Shown in pieces: positions 20,358 to 29,787 of a stretch of DNA of 64,000 nucleotides (positions are counted from its first letter, which is position 1; every line of letters begins with the position of its first letter). The notes below the pieces were generated by a model that saw only the letters and a list, made by a program, of their open reading frames with translations, was not told where the DNA came from and did no database searches. Origin of the DNA: Enterococcus pingfangensis. Its GTDB lineage: Bacteria > Bacillota > Bacilli > Lactobacillales > Enterococcaceae. A program made the translations under genes and the position numbers. The DNA is taken from positions 124,001 through 188,000 of the forward strand of contig NZ_BJDP01000001.1 of NCBI RefSeq assembly GCF_005405205.1, given 5' to 3'.

Positions 20358-22241
20358 TTAAAGCGTTGCTTTGTATAACGGACAAGGCGCGCAGCTTGAT
20401 TTATTAAAGCGGTCAAGTTCCTTTAATGGAAGCAACAGCCGCAAGCCGTTTAGAATAACTAGGATAGTGCTGCCTTCGTGGCCAACTACGCCAAGGGGAA
20501 GGGTCAAGAATTGAAGAAAATTACTTGCAATCAATAAGATGATCACACTAAGTGAGAATACAATATTTTGCCGGACGACTCGTTTCATTTTTTTTGCTAA
20601 ACGATGGCTATAAGTTAATTTAGTCAAATCATTTTTCATTAAAACCATGTCGGCAACTTCCATTGCGACATCTGTTCCTTCACCCATTGCAATCCCGATA
20701 CTAGCAGTTGCTAAAGCGGGCGCATCATTGATGCCATCACCGACCATCGCATTGATGGTTGCGTCTTGTTGCTGTTCTTTGACGAGCTTTGTTTTATCAG
20801 CGGGAAGACAGCCACTGTGAAAATCGTTTAACCCGACTTGTTGAGCTACATAATTGGCGGCGCCAAAGTTATCACCTGTGAGCATGATTGTTTGGACACC
20901 TTGTTCTTGGAAGTAGTCGATGACTTCTTTTGTATGCGGCTTAGGCAGATCCATCAAGGCGATCAATGCGGCTATTTGATTGTTTTGACTAAGAACAACC
21001 ACCGTTTTTCCTTCTTGATGCCATTGGTTAATCAATGGATGCGTTTGCTTCTCAGCAGGTTTTCCTAAACGCCACGTTTGATTGAGATAATTTGTTTCTA
21101 GTCCAAAGCCGGCTTTTTCTTCCACTTGAAGCTGTAAACTATCTTCATCACTAAAAAAAGTCGCAATCGCTACTGCAAGCGGATGAGTCGAGTGTTTTTC
21201 CATTGACAAGAATAGGCGCGGAATCACAGGATCATCAGAAAAACTTTTGTAATCAGTTACGTGTGGGTCGCCTTGAGTCAAAGTCCCAGTCTTATCAAAG
21301 GAGATGATACGCAGATCAGCCAGCTTTTCTAATGTTTTCCCAGATTTAAATAGGAGCCCTTTTTTCGCACCATTAGAAATAGCGGCTAAAGTCGCAGGTG
21401 TTGCTGAAGCGACCAAAGCACAAGGAGAGGCGACCACTAATAGTACCATTCCCCGATAAAAGCTTTCAGTAAAACTCCAGCCTAATAAAAAATGGGTCAG
21501 CACGATCATCAAAGGAACAGCGCATAAAACGACCTTGACATAAATATTCTCAATTTTTTCAATAAATGTAGCGGTTGCACTTTGTTCCTTTTGCGCGTGT
21601 TCAACTAGGCGTAAAATTTGGGCAAACAAAGTATTATCGCTAGTTTTGGTTACTTTTAATGTAAAAGCACGTCCTAAATTGATCGTTCCGCTAAATGCCT
21701 CGTCGTCAATCTTTTTTTCGACAGGAACGGATTCACCGGAGATGGCTGATTCATCAATCAAAGAAGCATTCAGCATGCGACCGTCAATCGGGATTGCTTG
21801 ACCTTTAGGGACAAAGACCAAGTCTCCCACGTTTAATTCTTCTACAGGAGTAGCGAGATGCTCACTACCGCAAATTTTTAAAGCTTCATTCGGCGTGACA
21901 TTCATCAGAGCAGTGATTTCTTTTGTACTTTTATTGGTCGCATATTCTTCCAACGTTCCGCTTAAACAAAAAATAAAAGTCAACATTGCCCCTTCAAACC
22001 AATTCCCAATCAGGCAGGCGCCAATCGCGGCTAAAGCCATCAATAAATCTACATTCAAAGTTCGCTCATTCAGCAGTTCGCTAACACCTTCAAAGGTTTG
22101 TTTCCAACCGCCGCTGAGAATCGCCAGAATGAAAAAGAGGGGATAGATAGGTTGAGTGAGCGTCATCAGAACTTTACCGACGATCAAAAATAATAGACAA
22201 AACAGGGTAGAGAAAAAGGCGTTCCTTTCTTTTGCACTCAT
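20358..22241 (-). CDS. P1B-type metal-efflux ATPase with SPC motif (PfeT/ZosA-like)
   Basis: This 627-residue heavy-metal ATPase lacks an N-terminal metal-binding domain. The phosphorylation motif DKTGTLTQGD, the TGES-type ISGESVPVEK and the hinge MVGDGINDAPALA are present. The TM4 motif is SPCALV, not CPC, and the sixth segment has GHEGSTILVILNGLRLL. Together these are the P1B-4 signature, the group that exports Fe(II), Co(II) or Zn(II), including B. subtilis PfeT and Listeria FrvA. The C-terminus carries a Cys pair (APCPLY). Fur/PerR-like boxes upstream support iron. A GGAG site precedes the start. Confidence 0.9.
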   Translation of the reverse strand: MSAKERNAFFSTLFCLLFLIVGKVLMTLTQPIYPLFFILAILSGGWKQTFEGVSELLNERTLNVDLLMALAAIGACLIGNWFEGAMLTFIFCLSGTLEEYATNKSTKEITALMNVTPNEALKICGSEHLATPVEELNVGDLVFVPKGQAIPIDGRMLNASLIDESAISGESVPVEKKIDDEAFSGTINLGRAFTLKVTKTSDNTLFAQILRLVEHAQKEQSATATFIEKIENIYVKVVLCAVPLMIVLTHFLLGWSFTESFYRGMVLLVVASPCALVASATPATLAAISNGAKKGLLFKSGKTLEKLADLRIISFDKTGTLTQGDPHVTDYKSFSDDPVIPRLFLSMEKHSTHPLAVAIATFFSDEDSLQLQVEEKAGFGLETNYLNQTWRLGKPAEKQTHPLINQWHQEGKTVVVLSQNNQIAALIALMDLPKPHTKEVIDYFQEQGVQTIMLTGDNFGAANYVAQQVGLNDFHSGCLPADKTKLVKEQQQDATINAMVGDGINDAPALATASIGIAMGEGTDVAMEVADMVLMKNDLTKLTYSHRLAKKMKRVVRQNIVFSLSVIILLIASNFLQFLTLPLGVVGHEGSTILVILNGLRLLLPLKELDRFNKSSCAPCPLYKATL

Positions 22242-22342
22242 AATGCGATCTCCTTTCTAACTTTGAAATCAACGGTTAACTAAATCCATTTACTCTTTCA
22301 ATCTTATAGTATCATGGGAATCAGAGTAAATGATAATAAAAC

Positions 22343-22394
22343 ATACTAGTTGAGAACGAAAGTAATTATCAATTAGCACTGAGAATGACTATCA
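22343..22394 (-). promoter_or_regulatory. Promoter and Fur/PerR-like box of the metal ATPase gene
   Basis: Minus-strand TTGATA (22367-22372) and TAGTAT (22343-22348) with 18-bp spacing form a promoter. Just upstream, TGAGAATGACTATCA (22380-22394) matches the 7-1-7 Fur/PerR consensus at 13 of 15 positions. Confidence 0.55.
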
Positions 22395-22450
22395 TTCGTG
22401 GTTGATCCAAATTAGGCGCAATTAAGAGGATCATTGATGGTAGTTATAAT

Positions 22451-22465
22451 TTATAATAATTATCA
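22451..22465. promoter_or_regulatory. Second Fur/PerR-like box
   Basis: TTATAATAATTATCA matches the TGATAATnATTATCA consensus at 14 of 15 positions. It lies between the uppP terminator and the ATPase promoter. Confidence 0.55.
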
Positions 22466-22480
22466 TCTGTTTAACACAAT

Positions 22481-22509
22481 AAAAAAAGACCCGCAAAAAT
22501 GCAGATCTT
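22481..22509 (-). terminator. uppP terminator
   Basis: On the minus strand an 8-bp stem with G-T pairs overlaps the uppP stop and is followed by seven T. Confidence 0.7.
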
Positions 22510-23341
22510 ACATAGCGATCAGCCAATAGCCGATCAGAATGATGCCTAAAATAATTCGATACCAACCGAAAACGGTGAAATCATTTCGTTTGATATAGTT
22601 TAATAAGAATTTGATCGCGACAATTGAAACGACAAAGGCAGTCGCCATACCGATCAACAGAATAATAAGTTCGGAAGCACCAAAGGAATTGCCTTTTAGT
22701 AAAAACTTGATGATTTTTAATCCGCTGGCACCAAACATAACAGGAATTCCTAGGAAAAAGGAAAATTCTGTCGCAACATAACGGGAGCAACCGATAATGA
22801 TCGCACCAAGAATCGTAGCACCTGAACGGGAAGTTCCGGGAATCAATGAAAGTAATTGGAAAGCTCCTACGATCAGTGCCGCTTTATAGGTGAAGTCATT
22901 TAAACTTGTACATTTTGGTGTCTTTGTTTTATTTTTGCGTTCAACAATGATAAACGCGATCCCGTAGACGATCAACATAATTGCTACTGGTAAAAATTTA
23001 TGAAAATGTGCTTCTAAAAAATCATCTAACGGTAACCCGATCACCGCGGCGGGCAAACAGGCGATAATTACTTTGAACCATAATGTCCATGTATCTTGTT
23101 TCTCTTCGTGGGTCTTACTAGGGGCGAAGGGGTTTAGTTTGGTGAAGTACAGTACCACGACCGCTAAAATAGCGCCTAACTGGATCACTACGTTAAACAT
23201 TTCAATAAAAGCCGAACTCATGTTTAATTTGATGAATTCATCTGCTAAGATCAAATGGCCAGTGGAAGAAATTGGCAACCATTCGGTAATACCCTCAACG
23301 ATCCCCAAAATAATCGCTTTAAAAATATTGGCAATAAGCAT
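22508..23341 (-). CDS. uppP: Undecaprenyl-diphosphatase (BacA family)
   Basis: A 277-residue membrane enzyme that recycles the cell-wall lipid carrier by converting undecaprenyl pyrophosphate to the monophosphate; high levels give bacitracin tolerance. Both catalytic motifs are present: [14 protein letters not shown] near residue 15-28 and [13 protein letters not shown] near 165. An AAAGGACG site precedes the ATG. It is a single-gene unit with its own terminator. Confidence 0.95.
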   Translation of the reverse strand: MLIANIFKAIILGIVEGITEWLPISSTGHLILADEFIKLNMSSAFIEMFNVVIQLGAILAVVVLYFTKLNPFAPSKTHEEKQDTWTLWFKVIIACLPAAVIGLPLDDFLEAHFHKFLPVAIMLIVYGIAFIIVERKNKTKTPKCTSLNDFTYKAALIVGAFQLLSLIPGTSRSGATILGAIIIGCSRYVATEFSFFLGIPVMFGASGLKIIKFLLKGNSFGASELIILLIGMATAFVVSIVAIKFLLNYIKRNDFTVFGWYRIILGIILIGYWLIAM

Positions 23342-23430
23342 AATGTACGTCCTTTCAACTTAATAACAATAAATAGTATACCGTTTCGCCTTTGAAAAGA
23401 CCATCGAAAAAAGGCTAAGCTTTTTATAAG

Positions 23431-23463
23431 AAAAAGAGGTGTGACTATTGTCATACCTCTTTC
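23431..23463 (-). terminator. Terminator of the MBL-phosphatase operon
   Basis: Inverted repeat AGAGGTGTGA / TCATACCTCT with a T run on the minus strand, 60 bp beyond the phosphatase stop. Confidence 0.7.
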
Positions 23464-23522
23464 TAAATAAACGGTATTTTTATTTCTTGAAGCTGCCAAC
23501 TTCTGTCATGGTCTCTAAGTTT

Positions 23523-24227
23523 CTAGGCACCAGTATGGTCAGAAATTGTTTTTCCGCGTTCCATATAACTGATATCATTGATCGCACGAATTGAAAATTC
23601 GCCATTTTCGTATTTTAACCGATTGATACTGCCGTTCAATAAGTTTGCTCGAACAGGTTGATTTGAATCGATCAGACTAAGCAAGAAAGCGATTGTTAAT
23701 CCGTGAGAAACGATCAGAACATTTCCACCGCCATGTTTTTCGCGATTTTGTGCAATATCTTCAAATCCATTCCAAACACGATCTCTTAATTGAGTGTAAG
23801 GCTCTGCCCAATTTGCTGTATCTGCACCTTCAACGGCATTTGCGATTTCTTCAAAAGTCACATCGGTCGCAAACAAATCATCTTCTGTTTTAAAATTCAA
23901 TACTCGCGGTAAAACACCCCACATCTCTGCATCGTAAGCCCCTTCTAAAGAACCAAAGCACCATTCACGAATGCGCGGATCCACGTGGTAAGGGATGTCT
24001 TTGCCTTCAGGATGCTCGCTTAAAAGAATCCGCATCGTTTCAATCGCTCTGCCAGAGTCGCTTGAATAGGCTTCCTCAAAGGTTGTATCTTGTAAACCAA
24101 GCCCTACATATTGGATACCTTCACGCCCCGTTTTTGTCAGCGGCGTGTCACACCAACCTTGGACCCGAGCCAGTGTATTGAACATTGTTTTACCATGTCG
24201 AACGATATAAAGATTAGTTTCTGCCAT
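23523..24227 (-). CDS. Histidine phosphatase family protein (phosphoglycerate mutase-like)
   Basis: A 234-residue member of the histidine phosphatase superfamily. The catalytic RHG motif is in NLYIVRHGKTMFNTLARVQG, and the second histidine is in NVLIVSHGLTIAFLL. The IREWCFGSLEG segment is typical of the group. The substrate cannot be predicted; housekeeping glycolytic mutase is unlikely because of sequence divergence. I use the ATG at 24227, preceded by GGAGG; a 5-codon extension is rejected. It is cotranscribed with the upstream MBL-fold gene (23-bp gap). Confidence 0.85.
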   Translation of the reverse strand: MAETNLYIVRHGKTMFNTLARVQGWCDTPLTKTGREGIQYVGLGLQDTTFEEAYSSDSGRAIETMRILLSEHPEGKDIPYHVDPRIREWCFGSLEGAYDAEMWGVLPRVLNFKTEDDLFATDVTFEEIANAVEGADTANWAEPYTQLRDRVWNGFEDIAQNREKHGGGNVLIVSHGLTIAFLLSLIDSNQPVRANLLNGSINRLKYENGEFSIRAINDISYMERGKTISDHTGA

Positions 24228-24250
24228 ATTTAAAACCTCCAAAAAGTTGA

Positions 24251-24877
24251 TTAATTAAAGAATGGGTTTGTATCGATCTCATGACCGATCGTTGTTGCAT
24301 CGCCATGACCGGGATAAGCCGGCAGTTCGCGAGGCAAGGTGAAAAGATAATTTTTGATGCTGTATAGCAATTGCTGCATATCACCGGTGTGAAGATCTGT
24401 CCGGCCGATACTGCCTTTGAATAATGCGTCGCCAACGACGACAAAGTCATCAAAAATGAAGCTGAGACTGCCAATCGAATGACCTGGCGTTGGGACAACT
24501 TGGAATGTCATGCCGCCAATTGTATAGTCTTTCATTTCAAATTCAAATTCTGCTGGTTGAACGATTAGATCGGGCATATTATCGTGACGGCCTAAACCAG
24601 AGAGATTCAAAATAGGATCTCCCAACCATTTTTGTTCCAATGGACTAACATAGACGGGAACGTTGTATTTATTTCGCAATTGTTCAACTGCACCAATATG
24701 GTCAAAATGAGTATGAGTCAAGAGAATCGCGCAGGGTGTTTTACCGATGCGATCAATTTCTTGGCTTAATCGATCGCCTTCCGAACCTGGATCGACAATC
24801 AATAAATTTTGTTCATTATGAATCAAATAGCAATTTTCTTGTGCGATCCCAGTAACAAAGCCTTCGATTTGAATCAT
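24251..24877 (-). CDS. MBL-fold metallo-hydrolase (glyoxalase II-like, YqgX type)
   Basis: This 208-residue protein has the metallo-beta-lactamase fold. The zinc motif LTHTHFDHIGAVEQL lies near residue 55, with later metal ligands in VPTPGHSIGSLSF, VVVGDALF and AYPGHGDATTIG. It resembles the Bacillus YqgX/YcbL group related to hydroxyacylglutathione hydrolases. The true substrate is unknown. GGAGG precedes the ATG. It forms a two-gene operon with the histidine phosphatase. Confidence 0.85.
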   Translation of the reverse strand: MIQIEGFVTGIAQENCYLIHNEQNLLIVDPGSEGDRLSQEIDRIGKTPCAILLTHTHFDHIGAVEQLRNKYNVPVYVSPLEQKWLGDPILNLSGLGRHDNMPDLIVQPAEFEFEMKDYTIGGMTFQVVPTPGHSIGSLSFIFDDFVVVGDALFKGSIGRTDLHTGDMQQLLYSIKNYLFTLPRELPAYPGHGDATTIGHEIDTNPFFN

Positions 24878-25144
24878 TATTTTCCTCCCTGAATTAACAA
24901 ATAAATTTCTTTGAAGCGATTCATAGTTGCCGACACAATAAAAATCAGCAAGAAATCAACATCTTAAATTCCTTCTTTATTATACCTTAAAAGCAAAAAA
25001 TTTGTGGCTTCTGTGAATGATTTTGGTATTTCAGGTACGCATTTCATTCGAAACTTTCGTTAATAGATATAAAGGCGATCGAAATCGCTCCTTTTATTAA
25101 AAAGGAGGATCAAAAAACGAAGCCGGATAATAGGAGGAGTTAAA

Positions 25145-25516
25145 ATGATGGATTGGATAAAAATGATTGAAGAGGAACCACGACTGCTTTTTGTACTAAT
25201 GTTGATTTCAGTCGCAATGTTATTGGATTTGTTAACAGGATTGATCGCTGCCAAATTAACGAAACAGATCTCATCAAAAATCGGAATCAACGGTATTTTA
25301 CGAAAAATCGCTAGTATTTTATTATTAATGTTCTTTTTACCAGTCTCAAGTTTGATCCCGTTCCAAGCAGGGAGTGTCTTACTCTACGCTTTCTATCTCT
25401 CATTTCTTTTGATGGAGCTGCACTCGATCTTTGAAAACTATGAAAAAATGGGAATCAAAACGGAGATTTTCCAAACCTTTCTCCAACGACTATTCGAAAA
25501 AGACAAAGACAAATAA
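25145..25516 (+). CDS. Holin-like membrane protein (phage holin 4 / toxin-secretion family)
   Basis: This 123-residue protein has about three hydrophobic segments (residues 14-34, 50-68, 74-92). The DLLTGLIAAKLTKQISSKIG loop and the ELHSIFENYEKMGI end resemble the holin_4 / TcdE-like family, which includes phage holins and toxin-release holins. Charged residues end the protein (LFEKDKDK). GGAGGAG lies before the ATG pair. No endolysin, phage structural gene or toxin is adjacent, so its role here is unclear. The 267 bp upstream contain one hairpin followed by TTTT (about 25070-25096) and no other gene. Confidence 0.65.
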   Translation: MMDWIKMIEEEPRLLFVLMLISVAMLLDLLTGLIAAKLTKQISSKIGINGILRKIASILLLMFFLPVSSLIPFQAGSVLLYAFYLSFLLMELHSIFENYEKMGIKTEIFQTFLQRLFEKDKDK

Positions 25517-25604
25517 AACTTGACGAGCAAGAAAAATTCTTCTATGGTGAAACAGCAAAATGATTTCAAAAAAAGCTAGTTGAAACAAAGAGTGAGGAGA
25601 CAAG

Positions 25605-27947
25605 ATGGCAGTAAAAAAATTGGCGATTCGTGAATTGGTCGAGTTCATCTTGCGAAGCGGGAGCCTCGATGAGGGGAAAAACAGCAACCATACCCCGCAA
25701 GAAGGCGCACGAATCCATCGGAAATTACAAAAAGAAGCAGGTCCTGACTATCAAAAAGAAGTTTGGCTAAAAAAACCGCTTGAAATCGCCGAAACTGCTG
25801 TTCAAATCGAAGGACGCGCAGACGGAATCTATCGTGAAGGGGATCAGGTCTTTGTTGATGAGATCAAAACCTCTGAGACGCCTTTTGAGGAACTGGAAGC
25901 AGGAACGATCAACTTGTATTTTTATCAAGCGATGGTTTATGCCTATATTTATAGTGAACAAGAAGAATTAACGGAGATTAGCACCCGGCTGACGTATTTT
26001 CAAACAACGGAAGAAAAAATTACGCGACAAATTCGGGTATTTACTTTTGCTGAATTGACTGATTTTTTCAATGACTTGATCAAGCGCTATGAAAGTTGGC
26101 TAGTTTTTCAAATCCGATGGCGCAAAACGCGGAATCAGTCGCTAAAGTCATTAGCTTTTCCTTTTGAAACCTATCGTGCAGGCCAAAGAGAATTAGCTGC
26201 AGCCGTTTATAAAACGATTCACGCTCAGCAAAAACTATTTGTTGAAGCGCCGACTGGAACGGGAAAAACGATGTCGACACTTTTTCCAGCGTTTAAAGCG
26301 ATGGGGGAAGAATTGGGAGAGCGGATCTTTTATTTGACCGCAAAAACGATTACTCGGCAAGTTGCTGAAGAAACAGTCACGAAACTCGAAAAAAAGGGCG
26401 TTCGGGTCAAAAGTGTTACGATCACCGCAAAAGACAAAATCTGTTTTATGTCAGAACGAAATTGTACGCCGGAACATTGTCCATTTGCTAAAGGGTATTA
26501 CGACCGCATCAACGATGGATTATGGGACATGTTGAATAATGAAGATCATTACACGCGGCCAGTCATTGAACACTACGCGCGCAAACATGAACTTTGTCCA
26601 TTTGAACTTTCTTTAGATATTAGCCGTTTCTGTGATGTGTTAATAGGCGACTACAACTATTTATTTGATCCAACAGTCTATTTGCGGCGTTTCTTCGATG
26701 AGGAGAATAAAACCAACTTAGTTTTAGTAGACGAAGCACATAATTTGGTCAATCGTTCGAAAGAGATGTATTCAGCCAGTATTTCCCGCGAAACGATCGC
26801 AAAAATCCAAAAAGACTTAGATAAATCTTTTAAAAAATTAAAAAAAGCTTTTAATAAAGTCGATAATGAATTCGAATTGATCGTACAAGCTTTAGATGGG
26901 GAAGCCTGTCACCAGCAGCAAGCGGCACCGGAAAGCTTGATTAATAGTCTTTTTAAATTACAAGAGCAGATCAAAGAATGGTTGGCAGAACATCCGGATC
27001 ATTCTTTGCAGGAAAAAATGCTGCCTGTTTATTTTGAAATTTTGCGTTTTACGCGGATGAGCGAATACTATGATGACCATTACCGAACAACTGTGGAACA
27101 AAAGCGCTATGATCTGATTGTCAAAGAGTATTGTATCGATCCATCTTGGTTTTTAGAACAGACGATGGAGAAAGTCGGCAGCAGCATTTTATTTTCTGCC
27201 AGTTTTTCACCGTTAGATTATTACCAAGAAGTTTTAGGCGGAGGGGATGACAGCCTCAGCTATCGCTTACCAAATCCATTTCCGATTGAGAATCGTTTAG
27301 TCATGGTCGATGCCAGCATCCAGACGACTTATCAACAGAGAACTCAAAGTATCCCGAAAATCGCAGCATCAATCGAGGCATTAGTAAAAACTAAAACAGG
27401 CAATTACTTCGTCTTTTTCCCTTCTTTTCAGTATTTAGATCAAGTAGCAGATTATTTCCATGAAGTTTATCCAGAGTACGCGATCCAAATTCAAGGAACG
27501 AAGCTGAGCGAAGAGGAAAGAGAAGAATTTTTAGCAGCTTTTAATGATCAGCCTACCAAAACATTGATCGGTTTTTGTGTGTTAGGCGGAATCTTTTCTG
27601 AAGGTATTGATTTAGTTGGTGAACGCTTGATTGGTACGGTAGTCGTCGGAGTCGGGTTGCCGCAAGTCAATCATGAGCAAGAACTGATCAAAGAATATTA
27701 TGACGAGAAAAAGAATCAAGGGTTTAGTTATGCGTATCAGCTGCCAGGAATGAATAAGATTATCCAGGCAGCGGGGCGGGTGATTCGAACGATGACGGAT
27801 CGAGGGATCCTCTTATTATTAGATCAACGTTATACAAATCAGCATTATCAAAAGCTGTTACCCAGCAGTTGGTCGGATCGCAAAATCGTCTATAATTCAG
27901 CAGAAGTTGAAAAAGCAGCAAATAATTTTTGGGACGAACAGAATTAA
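25605..27947 (+). CDS. XPD/DinG-family helicase with N-terminal Cas4-like nuclease domain
   Basis: A 780-residue fusion. Residues 25-180 resemble a PD-(D/E)XK (Cas4-like) nuclease: GARIHRKLQ helix, Asp in EGRADGIYREGDQ, and the E-x-K pair in VFVDEIKTS. The helicase follows, with Walker A EAPTGTGKTMSTLF near residue 215-230, the DEAH box LVLVDEAHNLVN near 375 and motif VI QAAGRVIRT near 725. Between Walker A and the DEAH box are cysteines (KICFMSERNC, EHCPF, ELCPF, RFCDV) positioned as the XPD-type 4Fe-4S cluster. It is probably a DNA-repair enzyme. It is monocistronic. Confidence 0.85.
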   Translation: MAVKKLAIRELVEFILRSGSLDEGKNSNHTPQEGARIHRKLQKEAGPDYQKEVWLKKPLEIAETAVQIEGRADGIYREGDQVFVDEIKTSETPFEELEAGTINLYFYQAMVYAYIYSEQEELTEISTRLTYFQTTEEKITRQIRVFTFAELTDFFNDLIKRYESWLVFQIRWRKTRNQSLKSLAFPFETYRAGQRELAAAVYKTIHAQQKLFVEAPTGTGKTMSTLFPAFKAMGEELGERIFYLTAKTITRQVAEETVTKLEKKGVRVKSVTITAKDKICFMSERNCTPEHCPFAKGYYDRINDGLWDMLNNEDHYTRPVIEHYARKHELCPFELSLDISRFCDVLIGDYNYLFDPTVYLRRFFDEENKTNLVLVDEAHNLVNRSKEMYSASISRETIAKIQKDLDKSFKKLKKAFNKVDNEFELIVQALDGEACHQQQAAPESLINSLFKLQEQIKEWLAEHPDHSLQEKMLPVYFEILRFTRMSEYYDDHYRTTVEQKRYDLIVKEYCIDPSWFLEQTMEKVGSSILFSASFSPLDYYQEVLGGGDDSLSYRLPNPFPIENRLVMVDASIQTTYQQRTQSIPKIAASIEALVKTKTGNYFVFFPSFQYLDQVADYFHEVYPEYAIQIQGTKLSEEEREEFLAAFNDQPTKTLIGFCVLGGIFSEGIDLVGERLIGTVVVGVGLPQVNHEQELIKEYYDEKKNQGFSYAYQLPGMNKIIQAAGRVIRTMTDRGILLLLDQRYTNQHYQKLLPSSWSDRKIVYNSAEVEKAANNFWDEQN

Positions 27948-27949
27948 CT

Positions 27950-27978
27950 GGGACTCGTTTAATCGAGTTCTTTTTTTT
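27950..27978 (+). terminator. Terminator after the nuclease-helicase gene
   Basis: Stem GGGACTCG / CGAGTTC with loop TTTAAT and eight T. Confidence 0.8.
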
Positions 27979-28064
27979 AGTAGCAGTAAACGGACTAAAA
28001 ATATCGCAAACAAAATAAAAACAAATCTTCCTTAGTCAAGCACTTAGCCGCAGGGCCGCTCGAC

Positions 28065-28092
28065 AAAAAAAGCCGATAAAATTGTCGGCTTT
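28065..28092 (-). terminator. Terminator of the YajQ-family gene
   Basis: Minus-strand stem AAAGCCGA / TCGGCTTT overlapping the stop codon, followed by a T run. Confidence 0.8.
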
Positions 28093-28582
28093 AACGATAG
28101 TTATTGAATTGAACATCAATGGGTAAATCAATCTCTTTTACTAGTGAGATAACTTTTTGCAGATCGTCCCGATTTTTTCCAGTTATTCGTAATTGATCGT
28201 CTTGAATTTGAGCTTTGACCTTCAGTTTGCTATTTTTGATCGCGGTCGTAATTTTTTTTGCGCTCTCTTTATCGATACCGTTGACAAGCTCAGCTGATTG
28301 CCGGGCATTACCGCCTAAAGCGTGTTCAGAAGTAGAGAATTGGATATTCTTTAATGGAACCCCGCGTTTGATCAACTTGCTGAACAAGACGTCTTTGACT
28401 TGTTCTAGTTTGTATTCATCCTCAGCCTTGATCACCAACTGATTTGCCTCCACTTTGATTTCAAAAATACTTCCTTTAAAATCAAAACGATTTTTTAATT
28501 CTTTCAAGGCGATTTGAACCCCATTTTTGACTTCTTCCTTATTCAATTCTGAAACGATATCAAAACTTGCATCTTTAGGCAT
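28091..28582 (-). CDS. YajQ family nucleotide-binding protein
   Basis: A 163-residue YajQ-family protein. The start MPKDASFDIVSELNKEEVKNG and the SKLIKRGVPLKNIQ segment are typical, as is the C-terminal INVQFNNYR-like end (DVQFNNYR). Family members bind nucleic acid or c-di-GMP in some bacteria; the role in Enterococcus is unknown. The second of two ATGs (28582) is preferred, because it sits 7 bp from GGAGG while the first is adjacent to it. Confidence 0.92.
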   Translation of the reverse strand: MPKDASFDIVSELNKEEVKNGVQIALKELKNRFDFKGSIFEIKVEANQLVIKAEDEYKLEQVKDVLFSKLIKRGVPLKNIQFSTSEHALGGNARQSAELVNGIDKESAKKITTAIKNSKLKVKAQIQDDQLRITGKNRDDLQKVISLVKEIDLPIDVQFNNYR

Positions 28583-28730
28583 AAACATCCTCCTCAGGTC
28601 TTTTCTTCTAGTTTATCAAAAAATACTAAGAAAGTTATGATTATTCTCCAATAAGTTGTTGAAAACGATTGATTAATCAGGAAAGAACCTGTTACTCTAT
28701 TGTAGGTTTGAATTAAAGGAGGATTATCAG

Positions 28731-29633
28731 ATGCGGAAGGTTATCAATTATACATCCAAAGATTTAGCAAAAAAAATCTTTGTCATTTTATTTACTGGCT
28801 TGACCGGGGCAGTTGGATTGAATTATTTTTTGATCCCAGCAAATGTATTTTCAGCAGGGATGACAGGGATCGCCCAAATTGCGGAACATTTATTATCAGC
28901 AACTGGTTTATCGATTGATACCGGGATTTTGATTTTCCTTCTGAATGTTCCAGTATTTATCTTAGGTTTCATTAAATTAGGGAAATCAGCGATGATTTTG
29001 AGTTTTGCCAATGTAATCTCAATGTCATTTTTCACAACATTAGTACCGGTTGGTCAAGTGACCGACAATGTACTGATGAACGCGATTACTGGTGGAGTCT
29101 TGCTGGGGATCGGCGCGGGTTTTTCATTAAAATTTGGTTTTACTACTGGTGGACTAGATATTGTTTCATTGCTGCTGTCTAAAACAACCGGTCGAACTGT
29201 CGGAAATTATATGATGCTGCTAAATGGCGTGATCGTAGTTGTAGCTGGTTTCTTCTTTGCTTGGGAAAGTGCGTTATATACGATCATTACGATTTTCACG
29301 ATGAGTACAGTAGTGGATTATGTCCATACGAGCCACCAGAAAATGACTGCGTTTATCAGTACTAGTAAAAGTGCAGAAATGTGTGCAGCCTTAAGCAATG
29401 AATTACTTCGAGGATTGACAGTAGTCCCTGCTCGCGGCGGCTTCAGTTCCAGTGAACGCGAAGTCATCATGATCGTCTTTACGCGCTATGAATTGTATAC
29501 ATTAAAACAAATCGTTGCTGACATAGATCCGAATTCATTTACGAATATTGTAGCAACTGATTCAGTGGTGGGGAGTTTCTTAACTCAAGACGAACAAAAT
29601 CGTTTAAAAAAATCACAAATAGATAATGGTTGA
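28731..29633 (+). CDS. YitT family membrane protein (DUF161/DUF2179)
   Basis: A 300-residue protein with five or six membrane segments in the first 200 residues, including GLNYFLIPANVFSAGMTG and FSLKFGFTTGGLDIVSLLLS. The cytosolic DUF2179 domain (about 205-290) has RGLTVVPARGGFSSSEREV. Function is unproven for most of the family. A GGAGG site precedes the ATG. It is monocistronic with a terminator, and marks the border to the accessory region. Confidence 0.88.
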   Translation: MRKVINYTSKDLAKKIFVILFTGLTGAVGLNYFLIPANVFSAGMTGIAQIAEHLLSATGLSIDTGILIFLLNVPVFILGFIKLGKSAMILSFANVISMSFFTTLVPVGQVTDNVLMNAITGGVLLGIGAGFSLKFGFTTGGLDIVSLLLSKTTGRTVGNYMMLLNGVIVVVAGFFFAWESALYTIITIFTMSTVVDYVHTSHQKMTAFISTSKSAEMCAALSNELLRGLTVVPARGGFSSSEREVIMIVFTRYELYTLKQIVADIDPNSFTNIVATDSVVGSFLTQDEQNRLKKSQIDNG

Positions 29634-29668
29634 GGAATAGACAAAACGATAATTGGATAATAAAAGGG

Positions 29669-29702
29669 CTGTTCACACACGATAACTGTGGACAGTTTTT
29701 TT
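29669..29702 (+). terminator. Terminator after the yitT-like gene
   Basis: Stem CTGTTCACA / TGTGGACAG with one wobble, then seven T. Confidence 0.8.
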
Positions 29703-29787
29703 AGTAGAGTGGTAGTCATGATTTTTGAATTGAAGTAGAATAACACAAATGGCGAAAGACAAACTTTGCGCTGAAAACCACGCCCAA

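Noticed and set aside
25145-25516. Prophage remnant around the holin-like gene
   Set aside because: No lysin, integrase, structural gene or attachment repeat nearby; both neighbours are chromosomal genes.
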